Assembly: GCF_001435815.1 (NCBI RefSeq)
Contig: NZ_AZFV01000012.1
Coordinates: forward strand, 39,140-80,784
Length of the DNA stretch: 41,645 nucleotides
Direction of reading: 5' to 3'
Origin: Companilactobacillus nantensis DSM 16982
GTDB lineage: Bacteria > Bacillota > Bacilli > Lactobacillales > Lactobacillaceae
Shown: positions 1 to 7,499 of the stretch, piece after piece
How positions within the stretch are numbered: position 1 is the first letter of the stretch
Layout of the letters: the number at the start of each line of letters is the position of its first letter
Translations under genes and position numbers: made by a program
The notes under the pieces: model-generated
What the model saw: only the letters and a program-made list of their open reading frames with translations
The model's database searches: none
Told to the model about the DNA's origin: nothing

Positions 1-135
1 GCAGTGGTTTCCTGCCCTTACACCACGGACGTCTTTGGAGACTCGCTGTTCTTGCGAGGCTTCAAAGCGAGGTTCGAGACCTTGGCTCGAACCGGTCCTC
101 ATAGCATGTGGAATTTTCTCGCACCCGGAGACGGC
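1..135 (-). repeat. R1: copy of the ~180-bp structured intergenic element, cut by the window edge
   Basis: Read on the minus strand it starts GCCGTCTCC, then has one outer-stem arm (GGTGCGAGAAAATTCC), the conserved GAGGACCG segment, hairpin 1 (GGTTCGAGCCAAGGTCTCGAACC region, stem GGTTCG/CGAACC) and hairpin 2. The second outer arm lies beyond base 1. The hairpin-3 segment reads differently from the other copies: GTGGTGTAAGGG is followed directly by CAGGAAACCAC, so this copy may be partly degenerate. It lies just downstream of the LCP gene. Confidence 0.75.
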
Positions 136-146
136 ATCCTTCCTAA

Positions 147-183
147 ATAAAAAAATGTGGAATCCGTTTATTGAATTTCACAT
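147..183 (-). terminator. Intrinsic terminator of the EPS operon
   Basis: On the minus strand ATGTGAAAT pairs with ATTCCACAT (one mismatch) across a short loop and is followed by a run of seven T. It sits 9 bases after the LCP stop codon and ends the exopolysaccharide transcription unit. Confidence 0.65.
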
Positions 184-191
184 CCCTTTTT

Positions 192-1145
192 CTAGCGATA
201 TTCAATGTTCCCCGTCTTAGCATTATCCAAATTTAAATTACCTCGGATAAAGTCAGTTACGCGTTGCAATTCTGTTTGATCAACCACTTCCATGCTCTGG
301 TTGTCGATTGATTCACCGTGTCCTTGTAAATGTGTCTGTGATGTTTCTTTGCGTGCGATTCGATAGTCCTGTGCAATATCTTTCAAATCCGCAAACGTCA
401 TATCTGTCTGTGTTTGACCTGATAACGATTCAATGAAGCCCTGATTCAACAACATTGAAATTGAACTACTTTTTTGAAATAACGCTGTTAAAACATCTCG
501 TTGACGCGCTTGCCGACCATAATCACCCTTAGGGTCATCATAACGCATTCGAGAATAAGCAAGCGCCTTTTTCCCGTCCATTTGTGTTTTTTGACCTGCT
601 TGGAAATCATAGCCTTCATAGTCGAAACTAAAGGTCGGTATCACTTCAACACCACCAGCTTGATCGATAACTTTTTCCATTCCCCCCATATTGATCAATG
701 CATAAAAATCAATCGGAATATTCAAAAGTTTTTCAACCGTTATAATGGCTGTTTTGGTTTGACCTAAGGCATACGCCGAATTGATTTTTCCCAACCCGTG
801 ACCCGGAATATTGACTGCTGTATCGCGAGGAATACTAGTCATTGTCGTCATTTCTGAATTAGGATTCAACGTTACGACCATCAAACTGTCAGTCCGGCCT
901 TTATAATCACGTCCCAAAGCACCCGTATCAGTTCCCATCAACAAAATAGAAATGGGACGTTTGTTTTGTAACTGTTCCTTGACATTACGCTGTTTTTTCA
1001 CTCCAGATTCATGATAAGAATTATCAATCGCCCTTTTCACACCTCGATAACGCATTATTCCGTAAGCCGTTCCTCCGCCAATCAACAATAAGATGCAGAT
1101 GATCAAGGTATTTCTAAAAACGTGTCGTTTATTTTTATTCTGCAT
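192..1145 (-). CDS. LytR-CpsA-Psr (LCP) family cell-wall polymer ligase
   Basis: 317 aa. LCP proteins are membrane-anchored enzymes that move polyprenyl-linked polymers (wall teichoic acid, capsule, EPS) onto peptidoglycan on the outer face of the membrane. Visible are an N-terminal membrane anchor (about residues 9-30), the LCP core with ILLMGTDTG, the arginine- and aspartate-bearing RTDSLMVV, SIPRDT, and the VIDQAGGVEV segment. Length is typical of the family. It is the last gene of the EPS operon, so the likely job is attaching that operon's polysaccharide to the wall. The start overlaps the tail of a flippase remnant. It could also serve wall teichoic acid ligation, which would explain its retention while the rest of the cluster has decayed. 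Confidence 0.9.
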   Translation of the reverse strand: MQNKNKRHVFRNTLIICILLLIGGGTAYGIMRYRGVKRAIDNSYHESGVKKQRNVKEQLQNKRPISILLMGTDTGALGRDYKGRTDSLMVVTLNPNSEMTTMTSIPRDTAVNIPGHGLGKINSAYALGQTKTAIITVEKLLNIPIDFYALINMGGMEKVIDQAGGVEVIPTFSFDYEGYDFQAGQKTQMDGKKALAYSRMRYDDPKGDYGRQARQRDVLTALFQKSSSISMLLNQGFIESLSGQTQTDMTFADLKDIAQDYRIARKETSQTHLQGHGESIDNQSMEVVDQTELQRVTDFIRGNLNLDNAKTGNIEYR

Positions 1146-1149
1146 AGCA

Positions 1150-1320
1150 CAACTTTTTTCCTTAACTTATTTATTAATTCAACTTTGAAAACTATTAACA
1201 ATAGTAGATAAACACCAATTCCAAGTGTGATTTCAATGACTAAAGCTAACCAATTGACTGTCAGGAGTTCATTCAAGAAATAAACCGCCGCACCGTCAGC
1301 TCTATTAAAAATGGATTTTT
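1150..1320 (-). pseudogene. 3' remnant of a polysaccharide flippase (Wzx-like) gene
   Basis: An open frame runs from about 1366 to 1103, but only its middle (about residues 30-72) looks like real protein: a hydrophobic helix (ITLGIGVYLLLLIVFK) followed by ELINKLRKKV. That is how Wzx/MATE-type polysaccharide transporters end. Nothing upstream of it resembles a flippase, because the frame runs straight into the C-terminus of the DUF4422 gene in another frame. I read this as the scar of a deletion that removed most of the flippase and probably neighbouring genes. The family call rests on one helix and a basic tail, so it is tentative. Confidence 0.5.
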
Positions 1321-2099
1321 CTGAGATTAGCATTCGTTTGGAAAAACTTTCGTAGCAAGAAATCATAAACTTTACTAACAGTCTGTTTTCTTCCGGTTAC
1401 GCCCCACTTGATTTCGGCATAGTTGACGTTATTAGTTTCGATCCAAACATCCATCAACAATTCCGCAATATAACCGTAAACTCGGGCTTCTTGAACCGAA
1501 TAAGTCCCTACATCAATTCTGGGTTCCAAACGTGCTAAAACATCGAACAACCAAGTGGCGTAAGCATCAAACTGAGGCTTTTTCATAACAAACATATTGA
1601 ACATATGGGCTTTGTTACTTTGCATAGTCACGTCATATGCTTCGAGATACTCAGGGTATCGTTCAGCTAAAATCTGACGAGTTTTCAACAGTGGTTCTTC
1701 ATGATGTGCATGAACGTAGTGCGAGTAATTCGACTCAATAAAGTAATTTCGTTTCTCTGGCAAAATAACGTCGTGATTTTTCAACAGTAAATCCACATCT
1801 TGTTGGCCAATCACGTTATCGATTGTTTTACGACAACCTGGTTTGAAGAAAAAGCGTTGATAATGAACTAAACCAATTGCATCAACGTCAGACAAATTTT
1901 TCCAAGCCCAATAAATGGCCGTTAGTTCGTTGTAATTAGCATTTTTGTAGGAAATGTTTTCCCCACGGTCATCCCGTTGGTAATCAATCCCTACTTGAAA
2001 GTTACGTTTGGCATTCACAAGTACGGGTAAATATAGCCCCCGATTCTTAGGCATCTCAGCTTGCTTATGGGTTGCAACTAAAATTTTTACCTTTCTCAA
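1305..2099 (-). CDS. DUF4422 family glycosyltransferase, possibly truncated at the C-terminus
   Basis: 264 aa. DUF4422 proteins are found in capsule/EPS clusters and are treated as glycosyltransferases; donor and acceptor cannot be read from sequence. Family marks are the N-terminal KILVATHK, the ENISYKNANYNELTAIYWAWKN-type segment around residues 48-70, GLVHYQRFF, and HMFNMFVMKK. The start is TTG at 2099, overlapping the TGA stop of the priming transferase (TTGA), with a strong SD (GGAAAGGGAG) just upstream, which argues for translational coupling. The last residues (after KFFQTN) look unlike the usual basic tail of the family and lie next to the flippase scar, so the 3' end may be rewritten by a deletion. 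Confidence 0.8.
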   Translation of the reverse strand: MRKVKILVATHKQAEMPKNRGLYLPVLVNAKRNFQVGIDYQRDDRGENISYKNANYNELTAIYWAWKNLSDVDAIGLVHYQRFFFKPGCRKTIDNVIGQQDVDLLLKNHDVILPEKRNYFIESNYSHYVHAHHEEPLLKTRQILAERYPEYLEAYDVTMQSNKAHMFNMFVMKKPQFDAYATWLFDVLARLEPRIDVGTYSVQEARVYGYIAELLMDVWIETNNVNYAEIKWGVTGRKQTVSKVYDFLLRKFFQTNANLRKIHF

Positions 2100-2758
2100 T
2101 AGGCTCCCTTTCCTTTAAAGACACTGATGAAATTACCGATAATAATCTTGATATCAAATAACATACAGGCCTGATCGATATAACGCATTTCTATTTGGGC
2201 ACGTTCTGGATAACCGATATGACTTCGGCCCGAAGCTTGCCACAAGCCCATGGCACCAGGTTTAACAGACAAAAGTTTATCTTGGTCATACTCTTTTAAT
2301 TCCGCTTCGATGACTGGTCTAGGACCAACCAAGCTCATATGACCTTTCAAAATATTGATAAACTGTGGAATCTCATCAATGGAAGATTTGCGCAAAACTC
2401 GACCAATACAGGTCACACGTGGATCATCTTCAGGTTTTAACTTGTAATTATTAGCAACATATTTGGCGTACAATTTCTTATCCTGATAAAGCTTTTCTTC
2501 CGCGTTCACAACCATGGATCGGAACTTGTACATTCCAAATTTTTTGCCATTCAATCCAACTCGAGTTTGCCGATAAAATAACGGTCCGCGATTGGATCTA
2601 CAAATTGTGTTCATCATCCAAACACCTAAAAAGACTGGACTCAAGCACAACAGTGCTAAAAGCGACATAACAATATCAAAAGTTCTTTTTATGATTGGAT
2701 AAATCAAAGATGGTTTTTGGATAACAATCTTTTTCTCATCACCGTCAAAATATTCCAT
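2096..2758 (-). CDS. Undecaprenyl-phosphate sugar-1-phosphate transferase (priming glycosyltransferase)
   Basis: 220 aa. It transfers the first sugar phosphate from a UDP-sugar to undecaprenyl phosphate and so starts each EPS repeat unit on the cytoplasmic face of the membrane. The PF02397 signatures are plain: an N-terminal membrane helix (about 23-50), YRQTRVGLNGKKF, MYKFRSM, the catalytic-region LRKSSIDEIPQ, and SLVGPRPV. It has only the catalytic domain with one helix, as in EpsE-type enzymes, and lacks the long multi-helix N-terminus of WbaP. It lies between the PHP phosphatase and the DUF4422 gene in the expected operon order. The sugar (glucose or galactose) cannot be decided. Confidence 0.93.
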   Translation of the reverse strand: MEYFDGDEKKIVIQKPSLIYPIIKRTFDIVMSLLALLCLSPVFLGVWMMNTICRSNRGPLFYRQTRVGLNGKKFGMYKFRSMVVNAEEKLYQDKKLYAKYVANNYKLKPEDDPRVTCIGRVLRKSSIDEIPQFINILKGHMSLVGPRPVIEAELKEYDQDKLLSVKPGAMGLWQASGRSHIGYPERAQIEMRYIDQACMLFDIKIIIGNFISVFKGKGAY

Positions 2759-2781
2759 AGCTTCTCTCCTAAAAAGTTGTG

Positions 2782-3567
2782 TTAAAACGGCCCAATTTTA
2801 CGTTTGGCTTTGGGTAATGAGGAAATGTGGCTAATTTCAACCTCGTCAATATCTGCGCCATTGAGAATATCTTTGGCATTTTGTTGCATTCGCGAAACGA
2901 TTGCTTCACCTTCTTCAATTCGCAAACGTTCGAAAGCTTCCTTCAATAAAAACTTCCGACCGTCGAAGTTATGAGCATCCGAGGCCATGATAAACCCTTG
3001 ATTCGCCTGAATGATTTTTTCAGTTAACGACTGGACAGTTGTCCCAAAAACTCCTAAGTAACTGCCACATGTCAGTTGCGTCAAACACCCTAATTCCAAC
3101 AATTCATACAATTTTTCAGGATCTTGTTGGATAGCACGATTCCGCTCTGGGTGGGCAATTACTGGTCGAATACCACGAGCCGTCAATTCAAAAATAATTT
3201 TATGCGTGTATTGTGGAATACTGTCGTGTGGTAATTCTAGTAAGAGATAACGTTCAGTCTCATCCATAAAGAGAATGTCGTCAGCTACAATTTTTTCTAA
3301 CAATTCACCATGCAAATGAACTTCTTGACTAGGAAACACTTGTAACGGCAACTGCATTTTATTGAGTTCATCTTGCAACTGCGCTGCCTTTTGAATCACG
3401 TCACGTTTATGGTTCAAATACTTTCCATCAAAATGATGCGGTGTTACAAGTAAGTGGCTAATGCCTTGTTCGACGGCAACTTTCGCCAAACTTAATGCCG
3501 TCAAAATATCTTCCGTTCCATCATCAGAGTTGGGCAAAAGATGGCAGTGTAAATCTAAAAGTGTCAT
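2782..3567 (-). CDS. CpsB/CapC-type PHP protein-tyrosine phosphatase
   Basis: 261 aa. A metal-dependent PHP-fold phosphatase that removes phosphate from the tyrosine-rich tail of the CpsD-type kinase and so tunes polymer length and output. The metal-binding motif DLHCHLLP with DDGTED follows at residues 5-20; further ligands are visible in LLVTPHH, PSQEVHLHG, PVIAHPER and MASDAHN. Order and length match Wzb/CpsB-type proteins. The neighbouring kinase provides its likely substrate. Confidence 0.92.
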   Translation of the reverse strand: MTLLDLHCHLLPNSDDGTEDILTALSLAKVAVEQGISHLLVTPHHFDGKYLNHKRDVIQKAAQLQDELNKMQLPLQVFPSQEVHLHGELLEKIVADDILFMDETERYLLLELPHDSIPQYTHKIIFELTARGIRPVIAHPERNRAIQQDPEKLYELLELGCLTQLTCGSYLGVFGTTVQSLTEKIIQANQGFIMASDAHNFDGRKFLLKEAFERLRIEEGEAIVSRMQQNAKDILNGADIDEVEISHISSLPKAKRKIGPF

Positions 3568-3619
3568 ATTCCGTTAGCTCCTTTGGGATATTTAACCGTC
3601 TCGCTGAACCCATTACGAC

Positions 3620-4348
3620 TTAATAACCGCCGTATTGACTACCGTAATAGCCTTTCATTTTATCTTTAGCCGTTCGGTTCATGATGGCTCCTAGGATGTT
3701 GCTGTGTACGGTTTGTAAAGCTTTTTTAGCATGGATAACACCAGTTTTATCAGCGTATCCTTGCGGAACAACGAGAATCACGCCGTCTACTTTGGTCGCT
3801 AAAACTTGAGCATCAGTCACTGAATTAACTGGTGGTGCATCCAAAATCATGAAATCAAATTGAGCTGTTAAATCTTGAAAAAGTTCTGTGATTTTTTTAC
3901 TGCCTAATAATTCCGATGGATTGGGAGCTGTCGGTCCGCTAGTAATTACGAAGAGGTTATCGACCATAGTCGATTGAATTACACTCTCCAAACTAGCTGT
4001 TCCTAATAAGTAATTAGATAACCCTGCCTTGTTAGAAACGTTGAATGTTTTGTGAATAGTTGGGCGACGTAAATCGGCATCGATCAAAACTACTTTTTTA
4101 TCTTGTTTAGCCCAACTCACGGCCACATTATTGCTTACAGTTGACTTACCTTCTGAAGGTGCTGAGGATGTGAACAAAATCGAATTTAGTTCCTTATCAA
4201 CAGATGAAAATTGGATATTTGTTCTGATAGTGTTGAATTGTTCCGAAATAACACTACTCGGGTCATCATAGGTAACTAAACCAACGCCATGCGTCAAACT
4301 GTAATCGTCCAATTTTTTAGTTTTCTTTTTCAATAACTTAAACGCCAC
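3620..4348 (-). CDS. CpsD/EpsB-type cytoplasmic tyrosine kinase (BY-kinase)
   Basis: 242 aa with the GTG start at 4348, which has GGAGGG seven bases upstream and lies one base after the stop of the preceding gene. A longer frame to 4450 overlaps that gene and is unlikely. BY-kinases form a ring with the membrane modulator and autophosphorylate to control EPS polymerisation and export. Walker A is SAPSEGKST, Walker A' is VLIDADLRRP, Walker B is FMILDAPP. The C-terminus carries the tyrosine cluster YYGSQYGGY, the target of phosphorylation and of the downstream PHP phosphatase. Confidence 0.92.
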   Translation of the reverse strand: MAFKLLKKKTKKLDDYSLTHGVGLVTYDDPSSVISEQFNTIRTNIQFSSVDKELNSILFTSSAPSEGKSTVSNNVAVSWAKQDKKVVLIDADLRRPTIHKTFNVSNKAGLSNYLLGTASLESVIQSTMVDNLFVITSGPTAPNPSELLGSKKITELFQDLTAQFDFMILDAPPVNSVTDAQVLATKVDGVILVVPQGYADKTGVIHAKKALQTVHSNILGAIMNRTAKDKMKGYYGSQYGGY

Positions 4349-4349
4349 G

Positions 4350-5117
4350 TTAGACCCTCCTCTTTGTTTGTTTCTCAGGCATCCGTACATGGAACTTCTT
4401 ACGTTGTACGGTACGTTCGATATCTTTTTGATCAATTTCACTGACGACACCTAAACTAGTTAAGCCAAGTTCATCAACTAAGAAACTTTCAGAACTAACT
4501 GTGCGGTCGGTCAATTCAAGAATAAAGGCTAAGCCAATCCCTAATAGCAGTCCTAGAAGTACACCAATTGTAATGTTCAAGACCTTTTTCGGACTAACCG
4601 GATTGTCATTGATCACCGCATCTGACACGATGGACACATTATTGATACTCATAATTTTGACAATTTTCCGTTTAAAAACTTTCGCCGTTAAATCGGCAAT
4701 TTTGGCTGCCGTCTTCGGATTAGTTGTCTTTGCTGTTACGGAAAAAACTTGCGAATTTTGAGAGTTGCTAATAGTTATTGATTTTTTCAAATTCGACATG
4801 GAGCCGGGATATCCGGCCGCTGTTTTGACTTCACGATTAACATCTTTTAAAACCGTTGGACTGATAATGATGTCCTTGTAGGTACTTATCATTTGAATAT
4901 CAGCCTGGACCTGTTGAAATTGTGCCCCCTGCATATCGGCAGATAACTTACGGTTAACCAGGATTTCAGTTGTTGCGCTATATTTAGGCGTCATCACAAA
5001 GAAAGTCATGCCGGCAGCGATTAAAGTTACAATAATCGTCGACCCCAAAATGGCTTTAATGTGTTTACGCAGTATGACTAGAATTTGAATCATACTAATG
5101 GTTTGTTCTGATTCCAC
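4350..5117 (-). CDS. Wzz/CpsC-type chain-length modulator and kinase activator
   Basis: 255 aa. A membrane protein with two helices (about residues 18-40 and 178-200) flanking an extracellular Wzz domain; it sets polysaccharide chain length and its cytoplasmic tail activates the BY-kinase encoded next. Visible marks are the N-terminal MIQILVILRKH, YSATTEILVNRK after helix 1, and the proline-bearing NPVSPKKVLNI just before helix 2, a Wzz signature. It is the first gene of the operon; a promoter candidate lies about 290 bases upstream, beyond repeat R2. Confidence 0.92.
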   Translation of the reverse strand: MESEQTISMIQILVILRKHIKAILGSTIIVTLIAAGMTFFVMTPKYSATTEILVNRKLSADMQGAQFQQVQADIQMISTYKDIIISPTVLKDVNREVKTAAGYPGSMSNLKKSITISNSQNSQVFSVTAKTTNPKTAAKIADLTAKVFKRKIVKIMSINNVSIVSDAVINDNPVSPKKVLNITIGVLLGLLLGIGLAFILELTDRTVSSESFLVDELGLTSLGVVSEIDQKDIERTVQRKKFHVRMPEKQTKRRV

Positions 5118-5149
5118 TTAATCCTCCACTAATACTCTATTTACATGTT

Positions 5150-5324
5150 CCGTCTCCAGAGCGGAGAAACATTAAATGGCTGTGCGGACCGGATTCGAGC
5201 CAAGGTCTCGAATCTCGGTTCGAAGCCTTGCAAGCAAGTCTCCAAACTCGCCCGGTGGTGTAAGTACTAAAGTGCTAACGCCACTTTCACTGCCTGTTAA
5301 TGTTTCTCCGCTCTTCCGACTAGC
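5150..5324 (+). repeat. R2: copy of the structured intergenic element, in the EPS leader region
   Basis: The outer stem is a perfect 17-bp inverted repeat, GAGCGGAGAAACATTAA (5159-5175) with its complement at 5297-5313. Ends are CCGTCTCC and CCGACTAGC. Hairpin 1 is GATTCGAGCC-AAG-GTCTCGAATC. Hairpin 2 is worn down (TTCGAAGCC...). Hairpin 3 keeps GTGGTGT/ACGCCAC around TACTAAAGTGC. It would lie in the untranslated leader of the EPS operon, read antisense to its own orientation. Confidence 0.88.
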
Positions 5325-5405
5325 TTCTTTATTAAGTCAGATTTATTGGCTTAAAATAGTAAAACTAGAAACATGCCTTTTAACATGTATCCTCATGCTG
5401 GAACA

Positions 5406-5434
5406 ATTTTAAAGGCATCCCCGATTGTTGTCTA
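5406..5434 (-). promoter_or_regulatory. Candidate promoter of the EPS operon
   Basis: On the minus strand TAGACA (5434-5429) and TAAAAT (5411-5406) are separated by 17 bases; each box differs from consensus at one position. The first EPS gene starts at 5117, so the predicted leader is close to 290 nt and includes all of R2. Confidence 0.4.
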
Positions 5435-5669
5435 TACAGGTTTGACATAGCGTTTTATATGAAAAATTGCTAAAAATTATTTTTTTCTGAGAATTAAATT
5501 TGAGAATTGTTTGATTATGATTGGAAATTTTTGCCGAAAAATCAGAAATCCGGTTATTAATTAATTGATTATGATTTACGAAAAATGTATACCAAATACT
5601 CTAATTAGCTTATTTAATGGGGACAAGACACTCTGTCCACTTGTGAGCAATTAGATTGGGCACAAAAAA
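5435..5669. other. AT-rich intergenic stretch without a recognised gene
   Basis: Very AT-rich and without a credible ORF. It contains short repeated motifs (two copies of TGATTATGATT at about 5512 and 5566). I see no further promoter or RNA structure that I would defend. Confidence 0.4.
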
Positions 5670-5708
5670 AGACAAAGTCTCAATTTAATGAGAAACTTTG
5701 TCTTTTTG
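5670..5708 (-). terminator. Intrinsic terminator downstream of padR
   Basis: GACAAAGT(C)TC pairs with GAGAAACTTTGTC around an AATTTAAT loop. On the minus strand the hairpin is followed by TTTTTTTG, so it would end the padR transcript after it has read through repeat R3; a shorter T run makes it possibly bidirectional. Confidence 0.7.
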
Positions 5709-5722
5709 TTTTAATTTGTTTT

Positions 5723-5901
5723 CCGCCTCCAGATGAAAGGGAAATGATGGCTGCTGTGGGACCGCCCCGAGCCAAGGTCTCGGAGCTCGCTTTTGAGCTT
5801 CGCATAAACCGCGAATCTCAAAAGACGTCCGTGTAGTAAGGACTAAAGTCCTAACTACACCTTCACTGCTGCCATCATTTTCCTTTCATCCTCCGGCTAG
5901 T
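5723..5901 (+). repeat. R3: copy of the structured intergenic element, downstream of padR
   Basis: The 20-bp outer stem GATGAAAGGGAAATGATGGC (5732-5751) pairs with 5871-5890, the only non-Watson-Crick position being a G-T. The core is well kept: GTGGGACCG, hairpin 1 with the AGCCAAGGTCT loop, hairpin 2 (TTTTGAGCTTCGC with GCGAATCTCAAAA), CGTCCG, and hairpin 3. Hairpin 3 has GTGTAGT/ACTACAC where other copies have GTGGTGT/ACGCCAC, a double compensatory change. Ends are CCGCCTCC and CCGGCTAGTG. Confidence 0.9.
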
Positions 5902-5959
5902 GTATTATTTTTCTTCTTTGATTGGATTACACACATTAATTCTTTATTATCAGAAAAAA

Positions 5960-6469
5960 CTATAACTTATCTTCAATCCATTGGATATGATTACTTTCAC
6001 GTTCGATAGCTCGTGTCAAAATCAAATAATGGCCGAAGTTTTCTTGGATTGTTTTCTTATCTGAGAAGACTTCTTTTAGTCTGCCTTGTAAATATTCCAA
6101 TTTTGTTTGTTTAATTTTTAATTCTTGCTTTAACAAGTCTTCTAACAATGGATCGGATTGTTCTTTTATGAAATACAATTTCAATGAAAAGATTTCTTCA
6201 TTATCAGTTAACGGTTCCTGCATCCAATCTCGCAAAACTTGATGGCCCATTTCCGTAACATTATAAAAAGTTGATTTATCTTCATCATGATCGATTAACC
6301 AGCCGTCTTCTTTCATACGAGCCAGTTCAGGGTAAATTTGACTGTGTGAGGCATGCCAAAAATCGCCTACTTCATGTTTGAACTCTTGGCTAATTTGGTA
6401 ACCTGATAGACTACCTTTATTATTGATTAATCCTAACAAAACATAAGGTAAAATACGTTTTTTGGGCAT
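5960..6469 (-). CDS. padR: PadR family transcriptional repressor
   Basis: 169 aa from the ATG at 6469, chosen because GGAGAG lies six bases before it; a longer frame to 6505 has no SD. The N-terminal winged helix has the family's LGLINNKGSLSGYQI and the YPELARMKEDGWL segment (recognition helix and wing), and the C-terminal half is the helical dimerisation domain. PadR represses phenolic acid decarboxylase genes and releases DNA in the presence of p-coumaric-type acids. padC lies upstream on the same strand (6840-7376) but is separated by a terminator and repeat R4, so padR is its own unit. The likely target is the dyad in front of padC. Confidence 0.88.
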   Translation of the reverse strand: MPKKRILPYVLLGLINNKGSLSGYQISQEFKHEVGDFWHASHSQIYPELARMKEDGWLIDHDEDKSTFYNVTEMGHQVLRDWMQEPLTDNEEIFSLKLYFIKEQSDPLLEDLLKQELKIKQTKLEYLQGRLKEVFSDKKTIQENFGHYLILTRAIERESNHIQWIEDKL

Positions 6470-6551
6470 TATTCTCTCCATGATTAAAAAATTATTGTTT
6501 AGCACTTAATTACTTAGGTACCATATTTTAACTGTCATATATAAACCGCGA

Positions 6552-6590
6552 ACTAGTCGGAGGAACCGGAAATATGTACCTGCTGTGAGT
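6552..6590. repeat. End fragment of the structured element (R4b)
   Basis: ACTAGTCGGAGG followed by CCTGCTGTGAG matches the terminal and post-stem segments of R4 but without core hairpins. It lies 24 bases from R4 and looks like the worn remnant of another copy. Confidence 0.45.
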
Positions 6591-6613
6591 TACAATAAAC
6601 TATCCTCCAACAC

Positions 6614-6795
6614 ACTAGCCGGAGGGCGCAAACGTTGAAACCAGCAGTGGCCGTGGTGTTAGAGCTTTAGCTCTTACAGCACAGGACGTATTTTGAAATT
6701 TGCGGTCTGTGCGAAGTTCAAAATCGAGGGTCGAGACCGCTCTTTGGCTCGAGCCGGTCCTCACAGCAGGTTTCAACGTTTGCGCCCGGAGGCGG
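6614..6795 (-). repeat. R4: copy of the structured intergenic element between padC and padR
   Basis: The outer stem is a perfect 19-bp inverted repeat, GGGCGCAAACGTTGAAACC at 6624-6642 with its complement at 6769-6787. Read on the minus strand: GAGGACCG, hairpin 1 with an enlarged apex (GAGCCAAAGAGCGGTCTC), hairpin 2, CGTCCTG, and hairpin 3 with inner stem AGAGC/GCTCT around TAAA. Ends are GCCGCCTCC and CCGGCTAGTG. Confidence 0.9.
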
Positions 6796-6797
6796 CC

Positions 6798-6827
6798 AAA
6801 AAAAATGATATACGACTTTCGTATACC
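6798..6827 (-). terminator. Intrinsic terminator of padC
   Basis: On the minus strand GGTATACGA-AAG-TCGTATATC forms a 9-bp hairpin followed by ATTTTTTTT. It begins 13 bases after the padC stop. Confidence 0.75.
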
Positions 6828-6839
6828 ATTCTAACATGC

Positions 6840-7379
<540 letters not shown>

Positions 7380-7394
7380 TTAATTGTCTCCTTA

Positions 7395-7443
7395 TGTCGT
7401 TATCGACAATAATCAGTATATGTCGATAACGACGCAGCGTCAA
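7395..7443 (-). promoter_or_regulatory. padC promoter overlapped by a two-part dyad operator
   Basis: On the minus strand TTGACG (7443-7438), a 17-base spacer and TATACT (7420-7415) form a strong promoter. A perfect 13-bp inverted repeat, GTCGTTATCGACA at 7396-7408 and TGTCGATAACGAC at 7421-7433, brackets the -10 box. Each arm is itself a small palindrome (GTCG...CGAC). One arm fills the spacer and the other the start region, an ideal place for PadR to block RNA polymerase. Confidence 0.8.
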
Positions 7444-7456
7444 CTAGAAGATTTCA

Positions 7457-7494
7457 ATAAAAAAAAGTTCTTCCAAAAATAACTGGAAGAACTT
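7457..7494 (-). terminator. Intrinsic terminator after the SPFH gene
   Basis: A perfect 10-bp stem, AAGTTCTTCC with GGAAGAACTT (7465-7494), is followed on the minus strand by TTTTTTTT. It ends the RHH-SPFH unit six bases after the SPFH stop. Confidence 0.85.
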
Positions 7495-7499
7495 AACTA

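Noticed and set aside
35-220. Short ORF of 61 aa over R1
   Set aside because: It reads across the hairpins of repeat R1 and the EPS terminator and has no SD; it is a shadow of structured DNA.
5176-5412. 78-aa ORF at 5176-5412
   Set aside because: It starts inside R2 and runs into AT-rich DNA with no SD or family resemblance.
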